From positions 62,001 to 126,000 of the forward strand of contig MNTL01000003.1 of the NCBI GenBank assembly GCA_001916965.1: 64,000 nucleotides of DNA, read 5' to 3'. Under the pieces are notes generated by a model, which was given only the letters and a program-made list of their open reading frames with translations, was not told the origin of the DNA and did not search any database. The translations under genes were made by a program, and so were the position numbers. This document shows, piece after piece, positions 55,227 to 63,998 of the stretch; positions within the stretch are counted from its first letter, which is position 1, and the number at the start of each line of letters is the position of its first letter. The DNA comes from Roseburia sp. CAG:10041_57 (GTDB lineage: Bacteria; Bacillota; Clostridia; Lachnospirales; Lachnospiraceae).

Positions 55227-57478
55227 TTGTCAGCTTTGTTTTCACGCATGCTGCTTGGGGTAACACCATAGATTTTCTTGAAAGCACGTCGGAAGGTGTT
55301 GGCATTGTTGTAGCCTACAGAGATATACAATTCGTTCAGACTGATATCTGTTTCTTTGATCATACGGGCTGCTTCGCTCATACGGATATTCTCCAGATAC
55401 GTGGAGAAGTTCACGCCGGTCTTTTCCTTGAACATATGCGAGAAATAACTTTCTGATATCTGGAATTCATCAGATATCTTATTCAGACCCATGGATGGGT
55501 CCATAAAGTTCTTTTCAATATATTTCTCAATTGCAGTCACCAGATTGGTATCTTCTGATTCTACGGCAAAGAGCTTACACAGAGTCAGAGCAATATCTTC
55601 ACACAGCTTGAATGTAGCGTGTTCATTGAACTGTTCGTCTAACTGGGCAGTGACTTCTGCGGAAATTCCACTGGGCAGAGCAAATCTGGCTTTTAACAGA
55701 GTATTTCGAATATCAGAGAGCAGGAACTTCAACAGATTGATTGGCAGGGAACGTTCTTCGATATTTTCCTGATGAATCAGATTGAATAATTCCAGTACCT
55801 GAGAAGTATTGCCGGTCGTAATGAAGTGAATCAGCTTCGTTGACAATTCAGGTGGATAATAGAAGGCATTGGAATCCTTCTTAATAAATTCATACGGAAA
55901 GAAGAAATAATTCTTACTGGTATAACTGATAGATTCTACAGCCTGCTGATAAGATTCCCACACATTCGTCAGGCTGTCCGTATTTCTGCCAATACCTGCA
56001 AATAACCAGATTCCATAGGTATCCAGCAGATAATTATGAAGCTGGACAATCGTTTCGTTTGTTTTGATGATCAGGTTGGCTTCATCTTCTTTGGTGCATG
56101 CCAGAAGCAGTGCATAGGTTCTGTCTGCCGGATTAAAATAATACAGAGGGGAACCCAGATAATTCTGCAGTGCGTTCGTGATAACATGATTGAAGTCATC
56201 AGAAGAACGGATCTGCTGCGCATTTTCACTGGAATCACCGGCATTGTTATATGCTACAATGTAGAGACAGTTATAATATAGAGGTTCTCCGACCAGATTC
56301 AGATATTCCTTAATATAAGAAGCTTCTTCTTCAGAAGCAATCAAGCCGGTCAGTAATTGCCTTACATAACTGTTACAGATAATGGGACGCTGACTGTCTA
56401 CCACTTCCTGCAAATGATTCTGTGCTTCCACGGCTTCGTTCAATTCCTGACCAAGCTCTATGATAGGTGCTACATTTCTTCTTGAAAACCGTATAATCAA
56501 AGAGATTCCAAGGAGAAAAGCAATTACAAAACATGTGATATATAACACCTGTTTTGTAATCGTGCTCGAAGTAGAACTAAAAGCAGGAAAACTGTAGTAG
56601 TATGTGTAGCCCGTAAGCTGTGACGTATACTTTCCTATTGTGAGTGAACCATGATTATGCGAAAAATTGTTAGTATAATGCAGATTCATAATTTTATCTA
56701 CGGAGAAATCCGGATTGGATAACAGACTCATAAAAGGAACATTATCCTCATTTACTGCAACAATAAAGTCCGTATCGAAATTGTCGGAAGAGAGCGTGGT
56801 AAATAGGGAAGCCAGCTCTTCTTTCTCCAGGACAAAGCATACTACAGCGTTGGCATCTATATAGTACAGATCATCCATGTTTACCATATACATATAGTAG
56901 TTTTTGCTGAAATTCGGTGCGACATTATCCATAGGAAGAAACTGGTAATAATTGGATTCTTCTGAAAGTGCTTTCAGCCAGTTGGTATATTCGGGATTTG
57001 CATATCTTTTCATCCAGCTATAGTATCTTTCTGCGGATATAAAATAGTTGGGAGACAGAATATAGTCCGTATTAGGCAGATAACAGTACACTTCTTCAAT
57101 GGGAAGCAGTGCTTCAGGGTACACATCTGTAGAAAGCGTGGTCGCAAGGGCAATTCCCATATCCATAAAGCCCTTGTCATCAGGATCATGAAAGGCAATC
57201 AGCTTTCGGAATGTATTATTCTGAAGCAGCTGCCGGCAATAGATATCCATAATCTTTAAGTCTTTTTCAAAGAGCTCTACATTACTGACCATAGTGGATT
57301 TCTGCTGGAAATCATATTGCTGCTGTACGTTGCGGAAAGTAGACTGATACAGATACAGGAACAGGATGAGGATGACCAGCAGGAAGATACTGTAAGAGGT
57401 TACCATACGCAGCATGAGGGACTGTTTGTCCGTTGTGGAATTTGTATTATTTTTCGTTTCTTTTCTATTCAAAATCAT
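55223..57478 (-). CDS. AraC-family regulator with membrane-bound extracellular sensor
   Basis: A regulator of about 751 residues. A basic start is followed by a membrane segment (MVTSYSIFLLVILILFLYLYQ), an extracytoplasmic sensor (about 45-300), a second membrane segment (QVLYITCFVIAFLLGISLIIRF), a cytoplasmic region, and a C-terminal AraC double helix-turn-helix (MGLNKISDEFQISESYFSHMFKEKTG, then AARMIKETDISLNELYISVGYNNANTFRRAFKKIYGVTPS). This is the YesS/YtdP type that controls pectin and rhamnogalacturonan genes in Bacillus. The start is placed at 57478 because GGAG lies nine bases before it, though the frame is open to 57556. It is divergent from the importer it probably controls. Confidence 0.88.
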   Translation of the reverse strand: MILNRKETKNNTNSTTDKQSLMLRMVTSYSIFLLVILILFLYLYQSTFRNVQQQYDFQQKSTMVSNVELFEKDLKIMDIYCRQLLQNNTFRKLIAFHDPDDKGFMDMGIALATTLSTDVYPEALLPIEEVYCYLPNTDYILSPNYFISAERYYSWMKRYANPEYTNWLKALSEESNYYQFLPMDNVAPNFSKNYYMYMVNMDDLYYIDANAVVCFVLEKEELASLFTTLSSDNFDTDFIVAVNEDNVPFMSLLSNPDFSVDKIMNLHYTNNFSHNHGSLTIGKYTSQLTGYTYYYSFPAFSSTSSTITKQVLYITCFVIAFLLGISLIIRFSRRNVAPIIELGQELNEAVEAQNHLQEVVDSQRPIICNSYVRQLLTGLIASEEEASYIKEYLNLVGEPLYYNCLYIVAYNNAGDSSENAQQIRSSDDFNHVITNALQNYLGSPLYYFNPADRTYALLLACTKEDEANLIIKTNETIVQLHNYLLDTYGIWLFAGIGRNTDSLTNVWESYQQAVESISYTSKNYFFFPYEFIKKDSNAFYYPPELSTKLIHFITTGNTSQVLELFNLIHQENIEERSLPINLLKFLLSDIRNTLLKARFALPSGISAEVTAQLDEQFNEHATFKLCEDIALTLCKLFAVESEDTNLVTAIEKYIEKNFMDPSMGLNKISDEFQISESYFSHMFKEKTGVNFSTYLENIRMSEAARMIKETDISLNELYISVGYNNANTFRRAFKKIYGVTPSSMRENKADK

Positions 57479-57553
57479 CAAGGTTTTCTCCATGATATTA
57501 TAAATTATCAGTTTGTATAGTAGTATTGTACCAGTTTTAAATAAAAAAAACAA

Positions 57554-57571
57554 CATGTAAGTACTTACATG
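57554..57571. promoter_or_regulatory. Perfect 18-bp palindrome in the divergent regulator/importer region
   Basis: CATGTAAGTACTTACATG is its own complement. It lies 76 bases from the AraC gene start and 168 bases from the SBP start. A dimeric regulator site is the simplest reading. Which protein binds is unknown. Confidence 0.5.
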
Positions 57572-57664
57572 AAACCCTTGAAAAATGGGGATTTTTTGGA
57601 AACGCAGTCAAATAATGTACGTGACAGCAAAAATTGTAACTTGTTTTAAAAGAGGGGAAATGAT

Positions 57665-57712
57665 ATGTTGATTCCAGAGCAAGGGCACAGCCCCAAGGTT
57701 CGGAACAGTTAA
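57665..57712 (+). CDS. Possible 15-codon leader peptide upstream of the SBP gene
   Basis: ATG 57665 to TAA 57710-57712 encodes MLIPEQGHSPKVRNS. AGAGGGG (57651-57657) lies seven bases before the ATG, a strong ribosome binding site. The stop is 26 bases before the SBP start, and GGGC/GCCC repeats within the frame could fold. No conservation evidence is available, so it may be chance. Confidence 0.35.
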   Translation: MLIPEQGHSPKVRNS

Positions 57713-57738
57713 TTTTATATTAGGGAGGAAAGTAAGAA

Positions 57739-59394
57739 ATGAAGAAGAAAGCATTATCTTTACTTTTATCATCAGCTATGGTTGTATCCTTAGCTGCATG
57801 TGGTAGCTCTTCTGACAGCGCAAGCACAGCTACAGATTCAAACGCTACTTCATCTACAGAAGCTGCAAACGCAGAAGCTTCTACAACAGCATCTACAGGG
57901 GAAACATCCTCTTATGATCTGACAGAACTTAACATTGTAGTAAACGGTACATTAACAGCAACAGTTGATAATGGACAGCAGGCATTCGTTGAGCAGTGGG
58001 AAAAGGCTGTAAGCGAAGAACTTGGTCATGATGTTAAGCTTAACATCCAGCAGTTAGACCATTCAGGTTATACAGATGCAGTTGGACGTTTATTCGCAGG
58101 TGGCGATTATCCTGATGCAATGATCATGTCAGCAGATATGTTCAAGCAGTATGCACCTACAGGTCTTCTCTGGGATATGGCTGATGCATATAAGAACGCT
58201 GATTTCCAGTCACGTATGGATTTACCTAAGATTAATGAGAGCCTGATGGACAGTGAAGGTCATTTATACGGCTTCGCTAACTCATATGGTAACGGATGTG
58301 TTACATATGTTAAGAAGGCTTGGTTAGATGCAGTTGGAATCAACGCTGAAGATGTTAAGACATATGATGATTATTACAATATGTTACTTGCTTTCCACAA
58401 CGGCGATCCTGATGGAAACGGCGTAGATGGCGATACATATGGTGTAGTTGCAGCAGGTTTCGTTGGAAACGAAGCTCCTTACATCAACTACTTACCTGAA
58501 TTCTGGCAGGATGCATACCCAGCAATCGTTCAGGGCGAAGATGGTACATGGTATGATGGATTCCAGTCCGAAGAGACTAAGGCTGCATTATTAAGATTAC
58601 AGCAGGCATATACTGATGGCGCTATCGATCCTGAAACACTTACAGCATCTACAAAGATTGCCCGTGAAAAGTGGTTCTCCAATGATCAGACTGGTTCCTC
58701 AGGTGTATTCACATACTGGGCAGGTTCCTGGTATCAGACACTTACAGATAACCTTGTAAAGAATGATGTTGATTCTGAATTAGTTCAGTTAACTCCTATC
58801 GCTGAGATTAAGGATACTGTTGGTGGTTACCTCAACAGAGAAGCTCCTGTATGGGTTATCATTGATGACGGTGACGGAGATAATTCCCGTGAGCAGGCTA
58901 TCTTCGATACATTAATCGAGACAATGATGGATGGTGACAAGGTTCAGACACTTTGGACATATGGTGCTGAAGGCGTTCACTGGTCTACAGAGGCTGAAAC
59001 ATTCACAATTAACGCTGGTACAGATAAGGAAAAGACATATGAGTACGCTGATGGTGAGTTCCACTTAAAGCAGTCTCCTAACGATCCTAACTCTGTATGG
59101 AAGAAGAATGCAATTGACCCTGCATTGGTTGTATGCCATTTAACAAATGGTTATGCTGACCAGTCCGAGCTTGCAGCAGCAGGTAATGAATTCTTCACAA
59201 GCAACTGTGTAGATGCTCCTGCTTCACCTGTATCTGAGACATTTACAAACGAGTCCGGTACAATCTATGACGCTAAGCTTGCATGCATTACAACAGTTGT
59301 AGTTGACGGCGGCGATGTTGAAGCAGCTATGCAGACATACGTTGATACAGTTGGTTCTATCGTTGATCAGTGCTTAACTGAGTTAAATCAGTAA
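57739..59394 (+). CDS. Lpl/YtcQ-type ABC transporter solute-binding lipoprotein
   Basis: A 551-residue binding protein. The lipobox cysteine is residue 21 (SLAACGSS), a Ser/Ala/Thr-rich linker runs to about residue 55, and the binding domain includes LFAGGDYPDAMIMSADMF, HLYGFANSYGNGCVTYVKKAWL and DPDGNGVDGDTYGV, a calcium-binding-like loop frequent in this subfamily. GGGAGG lies ten bases before the ATG. It belongs with the two following permeases. An oligogalacturonide or rhamnogalacturonan fragment ligand is inferred from the regulator type and the acetylesterase. Confidence 0.9.
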   Translation: MKKKALSLLLSSAMVVSLAACGSSSDSASTATDSNATSSTEAANAEASTTASTGETSSYDLTELNIVVNGTLTATVDNGQQAFVEQWEKAVSEELGHDVKLNIQQLDHSGYTDAVGRLFAGGDYPDAMIMSADMFKQYAPTGLLWDMADAYKNADFQSRMDLPKINESLMDSEGHLYGFANSYGNGCVTYVKKAWLDAVGINAEDVKTYDDYYNMLLAFHNGDPDGNGVDGDTYGVVAAGFVGNEAPYINYLPEFWQDAYPAIVQGEDGTWYDGFQSEETKAALLRLQQAYTDGAIDPETLTASTKIAREKWFSNDQTGSSGVFTYWAGSWYQTLTDNLVKNDVDSELVQLTPIAEIKDTVGGYLNREAPVWVIIDDGDGDNSREQAIFDTLIETMMDGDKVQTLWTYGAEGVHWSTEAETFTINAGTDKEKTYEYADGEFHLKQSPNDPNSVWKKNAIDPALVVCHLTNGYADQSELAAAGNEFFTSNCVDAPASPVSETFTNESGTIYDAKLACITTVVVDGGDVEAAMQTYVDTVGSIVDQCLTELNQ

Positions 59395-59444
59395 GATATA
59401 ATTAAGTAAGATAAAGCCGAGTAATCGGAAAAGTTACATATGAG

Positions 59445-59510
59445 ACTGTCCTGTTCCTGTCCGGAGCAGGACAGTTATTCATGAGAGAGTAAAGGCCGTT
59501 CTATCCGGCC
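59445..59510 (+). terminator. Stem-loops between SBP and permease genes
   Basis: ACTGTCCTG (59445-59453) pairs with CAGGACAGT (59467-59475), and GGCCG (59494-59498) with CGGCC (59506-59510). There is little T-run. As in the mannan operon, this probably limits read-through or protects the SBP mRNA. Confidence 0.65.
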
Positions 59511-59556
59511 AAGTAGGAAAAGTGGTATGAGGAAGTAGGAAAGGAAGAAGAACGGT

Positions 59557-60519
59557 ATGAGTAAGAAAACAGTTATGACTTCTACAGGTGTCGAAGTTCG
59601 AGAGAAACCGCTGAAGCTTCGTATCTGGAATAACAGGGGCTATTATGTAATGTTCCTGCCGGTTTTGATATTTCTGTTTATTTTTAATTATTGGCCAATG
59701 ATTGGTATCAAATGGTCTTTCTACGATTATAAGCCCGTAGGATCACCAAGTTTTGTAGGCTTTGCACATTTCCAGAAGATGTTTGCTACAGCAGCATTCT
59801 GGACGGCATTCAAGAACACACTTTGGTTGAGTATTATTAAGTTGATCATTACAAACGTATCTGCGGTTGTAGTGTCTATCTTCTTAAATGAAATGGGAAA
59901 TCTCTTTGCAAAGAAAACTTTGCAGACTATTATATATCTGCCACACTTTATGTCATGGGCAGTAGTTGCATCTATCTTCAGTTTGTTGTTATCTCCATCC
60001 AGTACAGGTCTTGTAAATGGTTGGTTGAGAGATTTGGGAGTCCTGACAGACGCTGATAAGAACATCTACTTCCTTGCAAGTACAACATGGTGGCGTCCAA
60101 TCTTCTACATTATTAATATCTGGAAGGAAACAGGTTGGGGAACAATCATCTTCCTGGCTACTTTGTCAGGTATTAATCCTGAATTATACGAAGCAGCAGA
60201 TATTGATGGTGCTACCCGTATGCAGAAGATCCGTTTCGTAACAGTACCGGCTCTTGGCAATACAATTATCACTGTATTGATCCTGAACCTGGCTAAGGTT
60301 ATGAACATGTTCGAATCTGTATTCGTATTATATAACAATGCAGTATATGATGTATCTGATGTTATTTCTACATATATTTATCGTCAGACATTCGCAATTG
60401 CACTGCCTAACTATGGTTATTCCACAGCGGTTGGTCTCTTCAAGGGCTTAGTAGGGTGCTTCCTTGTTCTTGTATGTAACTGGGCAAGTAAGAAGACTCG
60501 TGGCCGCGGTATTGTATAG
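59557..60519 (+). CDS. LplB-type ABC transporter permease
   Basis: A 320-residue permease with six membrane segments. It has the subfamily start WNNRGYYVMFLPVLIFLFIFNYWPM and the EAA loop YEAADIDGATRMQKIRFVTVPALG. It is the first of a pair with the next gene, 11 bases downstream, and acts with the preceding lipoprotein. Confidence 0.93.
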   Translation: MSKKTVMTSTGVEVREKPLKLRIWNNRGYYVMFLPVLIFLFIFNYWPMIGIKWSFYDYKPVGSPSFVGFAHFQKMFATAAFWTAFKNTLWLSIIKLIITNVSAVVVSIFLNEMGNLFAKKTLQTIIYLPHFMSWAVVASIFSLLLSPSSTGLVNGWLRDLGVLTDADKNIYFLASTTWWRPIFYIINIWKETGWGTIIFLATLSGINPELYEAADIDGATRMQKIRFVTVPALGNTIITVLILNLAKVMNMFESVFVLYNNAVYDVSDVISTYIYRQTFAIALPNYGYSTAVGLFKGLVGCFLVLVCNWASKKTRGRGIV

Positions 60520-60530
60520 GAGGTACGAAA

Positions 60531-61388
60531 ATGGCAAAAGAACAACCTAGTCGTAAACAAAGATTACACGCTTTTGACGTTGTAAACTACATCGTATTTA
60601 TTTTAATCGGTTTACTGGTTCTGGTTCCTATCTGGAAAGTTTTGGTAGACTCCTTCAATGCGGTTGGTGTATATCAGTTCCAGTTATGGCCAAGCCATCC
60701 TACTGTTGATGGTTATAAGACCATTATTCAGACATCTGCACTCTACAGACCATTCATTAACTCCGTAGTAACAACAATTCTCGGAACTTTACTTGGTCTG
60801 GTATTATCTACACTTGGTGGTTATGTACTTGTACAGTTCAACATGCCTGGACGTAACTTCCTTGCATACATGCTTTTGTTTACAATGATTTTCTCCGGTG
60901 GTATGATTCCTGAATACCTCGTTATGAAGAAGATCGGTCTTGTAAACAATATGTGGATTCTTGTATTCAAGCATGGTATGAACGTTTACAACCTTGTACT
61001 TATGAGAAACTTCTTTGAAGGTATTCCTGATTCCTTATATGAAGCAGCAGAACTCGATGGATGTTCTCCTATGGGAATCTTCTTCAAGATCGTTCTTCCT
61101 CTGTCTAAGGCAGCACTTGCTTCTATCGGTTTGATGTTTGCCGTAACAGTATGGAATGATTACACAACAGTTAAGATTTACATTACAGACCCTGATCAGG
61201 TTAACTTCCAGTATAAGTTAAGAAACATGATTATGGACGGTGATACGCCTACAACGGCTTACAATGTATCACAGAATACACTGTTCAATGCAGGTATCAT
61301 TGCAGCAATCCTGCCATTCATGATATTGTATCCTTTCTTACAGAAATACTTTGTAACCGGTGTTAATATCGGAGCTGTAAAAGAGTAA
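60531..61388 (+). CDS. LplC/YtcP-type ABC transporter permease
   Basis: A 285-residue permease with six membrane segments and the EAA loop YEAAELDGCSPMGIFFKIVLPLSKAA. The C-terminus ends KYFVTGVNIGAVKE, characteristic of this subfamily. AGGAGG precedes the ATG. It is partner to the LplB-type permease, and the acetylesterase gene follows 58 bases later. Confidence 0.94.
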   Translation: MAKEQPSRKQRLHAFDVVNYIVFILIGLLVLVPIWKVLVDSFNAVGVYQFQLWPSHPTVDGYKTIIQTSALYRPFINSVVTTILGTLLGLVLSTLGGYVLVQFNMPGRNFLAYMLLFTMIFSGGMIPEYLVMKKIGLVNNMWILVFKHGMNVYNLVLMRNFFEGIPDSLYEAAELDGCSPMGIFFKIVLPLSKAALASIGLMFAVTVWNDYTTVKIYITDPDQVNFQYKLRNMIMDGDTPTTAYNVSQNTLFNAGIIAAILPFMILYPFLQKYFVTGVNIGAVKE

Positions 61389-61446
61389 TATCCAGGGGGG
61401 CGTTAAGTCCCCCCTTTCTTATTGAAATAAAGGAGAGGGAGAATAA

Positions 61447-62175
61447 ATGAGGAAAATTTTTTGGGCATCAGATTCAACAGTTCAGACTAATAAGTTTATG
61501 ACCTACCCACAGACTGGCATAGGACAGGTATTTTCCTTGTATACAAAAGACGATGTAACGGTAGTAAATTATGCCAAAAATGGAAGAAGTACCAAGAGCT
61601 TTATTGACGAAGGCAGACTTCAGAGGATTGATGAAGAAATCGGTGCAGGAGATTTCCTGTTTATCCAGTTCGGACATAATGATGAGAAGAGTCAGGACCC
61701 TGCTAGATATACAGAGCCTTTTTCCACATTTATGGAGAATCTGGAGATTTTTATCAACGTGGCAAGGAAGCATGGTGCTTACCCTGTATTGATTACACCT
61801 TTGGAACGCAGATGTTTTGTGGATGATAAGCACCTTGGCATAGGTGCCCATTCTGACTATGTAGCAGCTATGAAGCAGACAGCAGAGAAATGTAATGTTC
61901 CGCTGGCAGACCTCTACAGCATGAGCCGTACGGAGTTAAAGAAGGCTGGTGAAATGGGCAGCCGTAAGTGGTTTATGTATTTCTCCAAGGGAGAGTACAA
62001 GAACTATCCTGATGGCAAGACCGATAATACACATCTTCGTTATGATGGGGCAGTATTGTTTGCCGGACTGATTGCAAAAGGCTTGCAGGAAGCTGGCGGT
62101 GTCTATGCAGATCTTCTCGTAGAAGAAGAGACATTGAATGAAAAAGAAATAGGTTATCGTACAGAGAAGGGATGA
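61447..62175 (+). CDS. Rhamnogalacturonan acetylesterase-like SGNH hydrolase (CE12 type)
   Basis: A 242-residue cytoplasmic SGNH esterase. It has WASDSTVQT (nucleophile Ser10), NYAKNGRSTKSFIDEGR, the oxyanion asparagine in IQFGHNDEK and the D193/H196 dyad in DNTHLRYDGA. This is the pattern of bacterial rhamnogalacturonan acetylesterases such as YesT/YesY. No signal peptide, so it would deacetylate imported oligosaccharides. AAAGGAGAGG precedes the ATG. A terminator stem overlaps its stop codon. Confidence 0.87.
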   Translation: MRKIFWASDSTVQTNKFMTYPQTGIGQVFSLYTKDDVTVVNYAKNGRSTKSFIDEGRLQRIDEEIGAGDFLFIQFGHNDEKSQDPARYTEPFSTFMENLEIFINVARKHGAYPVLITPLERRCFVDDKHLGIGAHSDYVAAMKQTAEKCNVPLADLYSMSRTELKKAGEMGSRKWFMYFSKGEYKNYPDGKTDNTHLRYDGAVLFAGLIAKGLQEAGGVYADLLVEEETLNEKEIGYRTEKG

Positions 62176-62204
62176 TGTGCTTGCACATCATCCCTTCTTA
62201 TTTT
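62165..62204 (+). terminator. Terminator of the pectin-type operon
   Basis: A perfect 16-bp stem (62165-62180 with 62183-62198) with a two-base loop, then TATTTTA. The left arm contains the stop codon of the acetylesterase gene. It isolates the cassette from pyrK. Confidence 0.9.
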
Positions 62205-62253
62205 ATACTGTAGTTAGTGTGAAATATACCATGTAAGGAATTGGAGGAAGAGC

Positions 62254-63030
62254 ATGTCAGGTAAGAAGAAAGAAACTACTGTTGTAGTGAGTCAAACGGA
62301 AATTGCAACGGACATTTATGATATGTGGATAGCAACGGATTTAAGTCTGCAGGCGAAGCCGGGGCAGTTTATCAGTGTATATACACAGGATAGATCAACG
62401 TTATTGCCACGCCCCATCAGTATCTGTGAGGTAGATAGGGAGAATCGCAGAATTCGGATTGTATACAGAGTAGCAGGTAAGGGCACCGCAGAATTCTCAG
62501 GATATCATGCAGGAGCACCGATTGATATTTTAGGTACACTGGGCAATGGCTTCCCTCTTGAAGCTGCCAAAAGCAAAAAAGCTTTCTTAATGGGAGGTGG
62601 TATTGGAATCCCTCCTATGCTTGAATTGGCTAAGGAGCTGGATTGTGAGAAGGATATTATTGCAGGTTATCGTAATTCTGAATTATTCCTGGCAGACGAA
62701 TTGAAGCAATATGGTAATCTGTATGTGGCAACGGAAGATGGCAGTGAGGGAACTAAGGGCAATGTCATGAATGCAATTGCAGAGAATAATTTAAAAGCAG
62801 ATGTTATTTTTGCATGTGGACCTATGCCAATGCTTCGTGCAATTAAGAAATATGCACAGGAGCAGAATATTCCAGCCTATATTTCCCTGGAAGAGAGAAT
62901 GGCATGTGGCGTAGGCGCCTGTCTTGGCTGCGTAGTGAAGACCAAAAACGTAGACGCACATTCCCATGTGAAGAATGCAAGAATCTGTACGGATGGCCCC
63001 GTATATCTGGCAAGTGAGGTGGATATCTGA
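62254..63030 (+). CDS. pyrK: Dihydroorotate dehydrogenase B, electron transfer subunit
   Basis: A 258-residue flavin/iron-sulfur subunit that passes electrons from dihydroorotate dehydrogenase B to NAD. The FAD-binding motif is RPISICE, the NAD site begins MGGGIGIPPMLELAKEL, and the 2Fe-2S cysteines are in ACGVGACLGCVV (about residue 218 on) and ARICTDGPVY. ATG after GGAGGAAG is the start. It overlaps pyrD by one base. Confidence 0.95.
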   Translation: MSGKKKETTVVVSQTEIATDIYDMWIATDLSLQAKPGQFISVYTQDRSTLLPRPISICEVDRENRRIRIVYRVAGKGTAEFSGYHAGAPIDILGTLGNGFPLEAAKSKKAFLMGGGIGIPPMLELAKELDCEKDIIAGYRNSELFLADELKQYGNLYVATEDGSEGTKGNVMNAIAENNLKADVIFACGPMPMLRAIKKYAQEQNIPAYISLEERMACGVGACLGCVVKTKNVDAHSHVKNARICTDGPVYLASEVDI

Positions 63031-63935
63031 TGAAAAATACAAAAGTTACGATTGCAGGTGTAGAATTTAAGAATCCTGTTATGACAGCATCGGGAACATT
63101 TGGTTCCGGTATGGAATACTCTGAATTTGTAGATCTGAATTGTCTGGGCGCAGTTGTGACCAAGGGCGTAGCCAATGTTCCCTGGGAAGGGAATCCTACT
63201 CCACGAGTGATGGAGACATATGGCGGTATGCTCAATGCAATAGGATTACAGAATCCGGGAATTGATGTCTTTATTGAAAGAGACATTCCATTCTTAAAAC
63301 AGTTCGATACCAAAATTATTGTGAATGTATGTGGACGAACAGTAGAAGATTATATAGAGGTTGTGGAAAAGCTGGGGGATCAGCCGGTTGATATGCTGGA
63401 GATCAACGTGTCCTGTCCTAATGTAAGTCATGGCGGCATTGCCTTTGGACAGAATCCTGATTGTCTCTATGATATTACGAAGCAGATCAAAGCCAAGGCA
63501 AAACAGCCCATTATTATGAAGCTTTCGCCTAATGTAACAGACATTACAGAGATGGCAAGGGCGGCTGAGTCAGCAGGAAGTGATGCCCTTTCACTGATCA
63601 ATACTATTACAGGTATGAAGATAGATATCCATAAGAGAGCGTTTGCACTGGCAAATAAGACAGGTGGTCTCTCAGGCCCTGCTATTAAGCCTGTGGCAGT
63701 TCGTATGGTCTATCAGGCAGCGCAGGCAGTAAAGATTCCTATTATTGGTATGGGAGGTATTGCCAACGCAGAAGATGCCATTGAATTCATGCTGGCAGGA
63801 GCGACCGGCGTTGCTGTAGGCGCTATGAATTTTGTAAATCCTTATACAACTGCTGAAGTTGTGAAAGGAATAGAAGAGTACATGGAGCGTTACCATGTGG
63901 AGAATCTGACAGAACTGGTCGGTGCAGTCAGATAA
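63030..63935 (+). CDS. pyrD: Dihydroorotate dehydrogenase B, catalytic subunit
   Basis: A 301-residue FMN enzyme of class 1B that oxidises dihydroorotate to orotate. It has VMTASGTFGSGMEY, the active-site cysteine segment LEINVSCPNVSHGG, IMKLSPNVTDI, and phosphate-binding GMGGIANAEDAIEFMLAGATGVAVG. ATG overlaps the pyrK stop as TGATG, so the two are translationally coupled. Confidence 0.96.
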   Translation: MKNTKVTIAGVEFKNPVMTASGTFGSGMEYSEFVDLNCLGAVVTKGVANVPWEGNPTPRVMETYGGMLNAIGLQNPGIDVFIERDIPFLKQFDTKIIVNVCGRTVEDYIEVVEKLGDQPVDMLEINVSCPNVSHGGIAFGQNPDCLYDITKQIKAKAKQPIIMKLSPNVTDITEMARAAESAGSDALSLINTITGMKIDIHKRAFALANKTGGLSGPAIKPVAVRMVYQAAQAVKIPIIGMGGIANAEDAIEFMLAGATGVAVGAMNFVNPYTTAEVVKGIEEYMERYHVENLTELVGAVR

Positions 63936-63962
63936 TACGCATAATACGCATATTAAGACCTT

Positions 63963-63998
63963 TCGAAGAATAGAATGTGATAAGTCAGGATTCTTCGA
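63963..63998 (+). terminator. Possible terminator stem at the window end
   Basis: TCGAAGAAT (63963-63971) pairs with ATTCTTCGA (63990-63998) with an 18-base loop. The window ends before any T-run can be seen. Confidence 0.4.
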
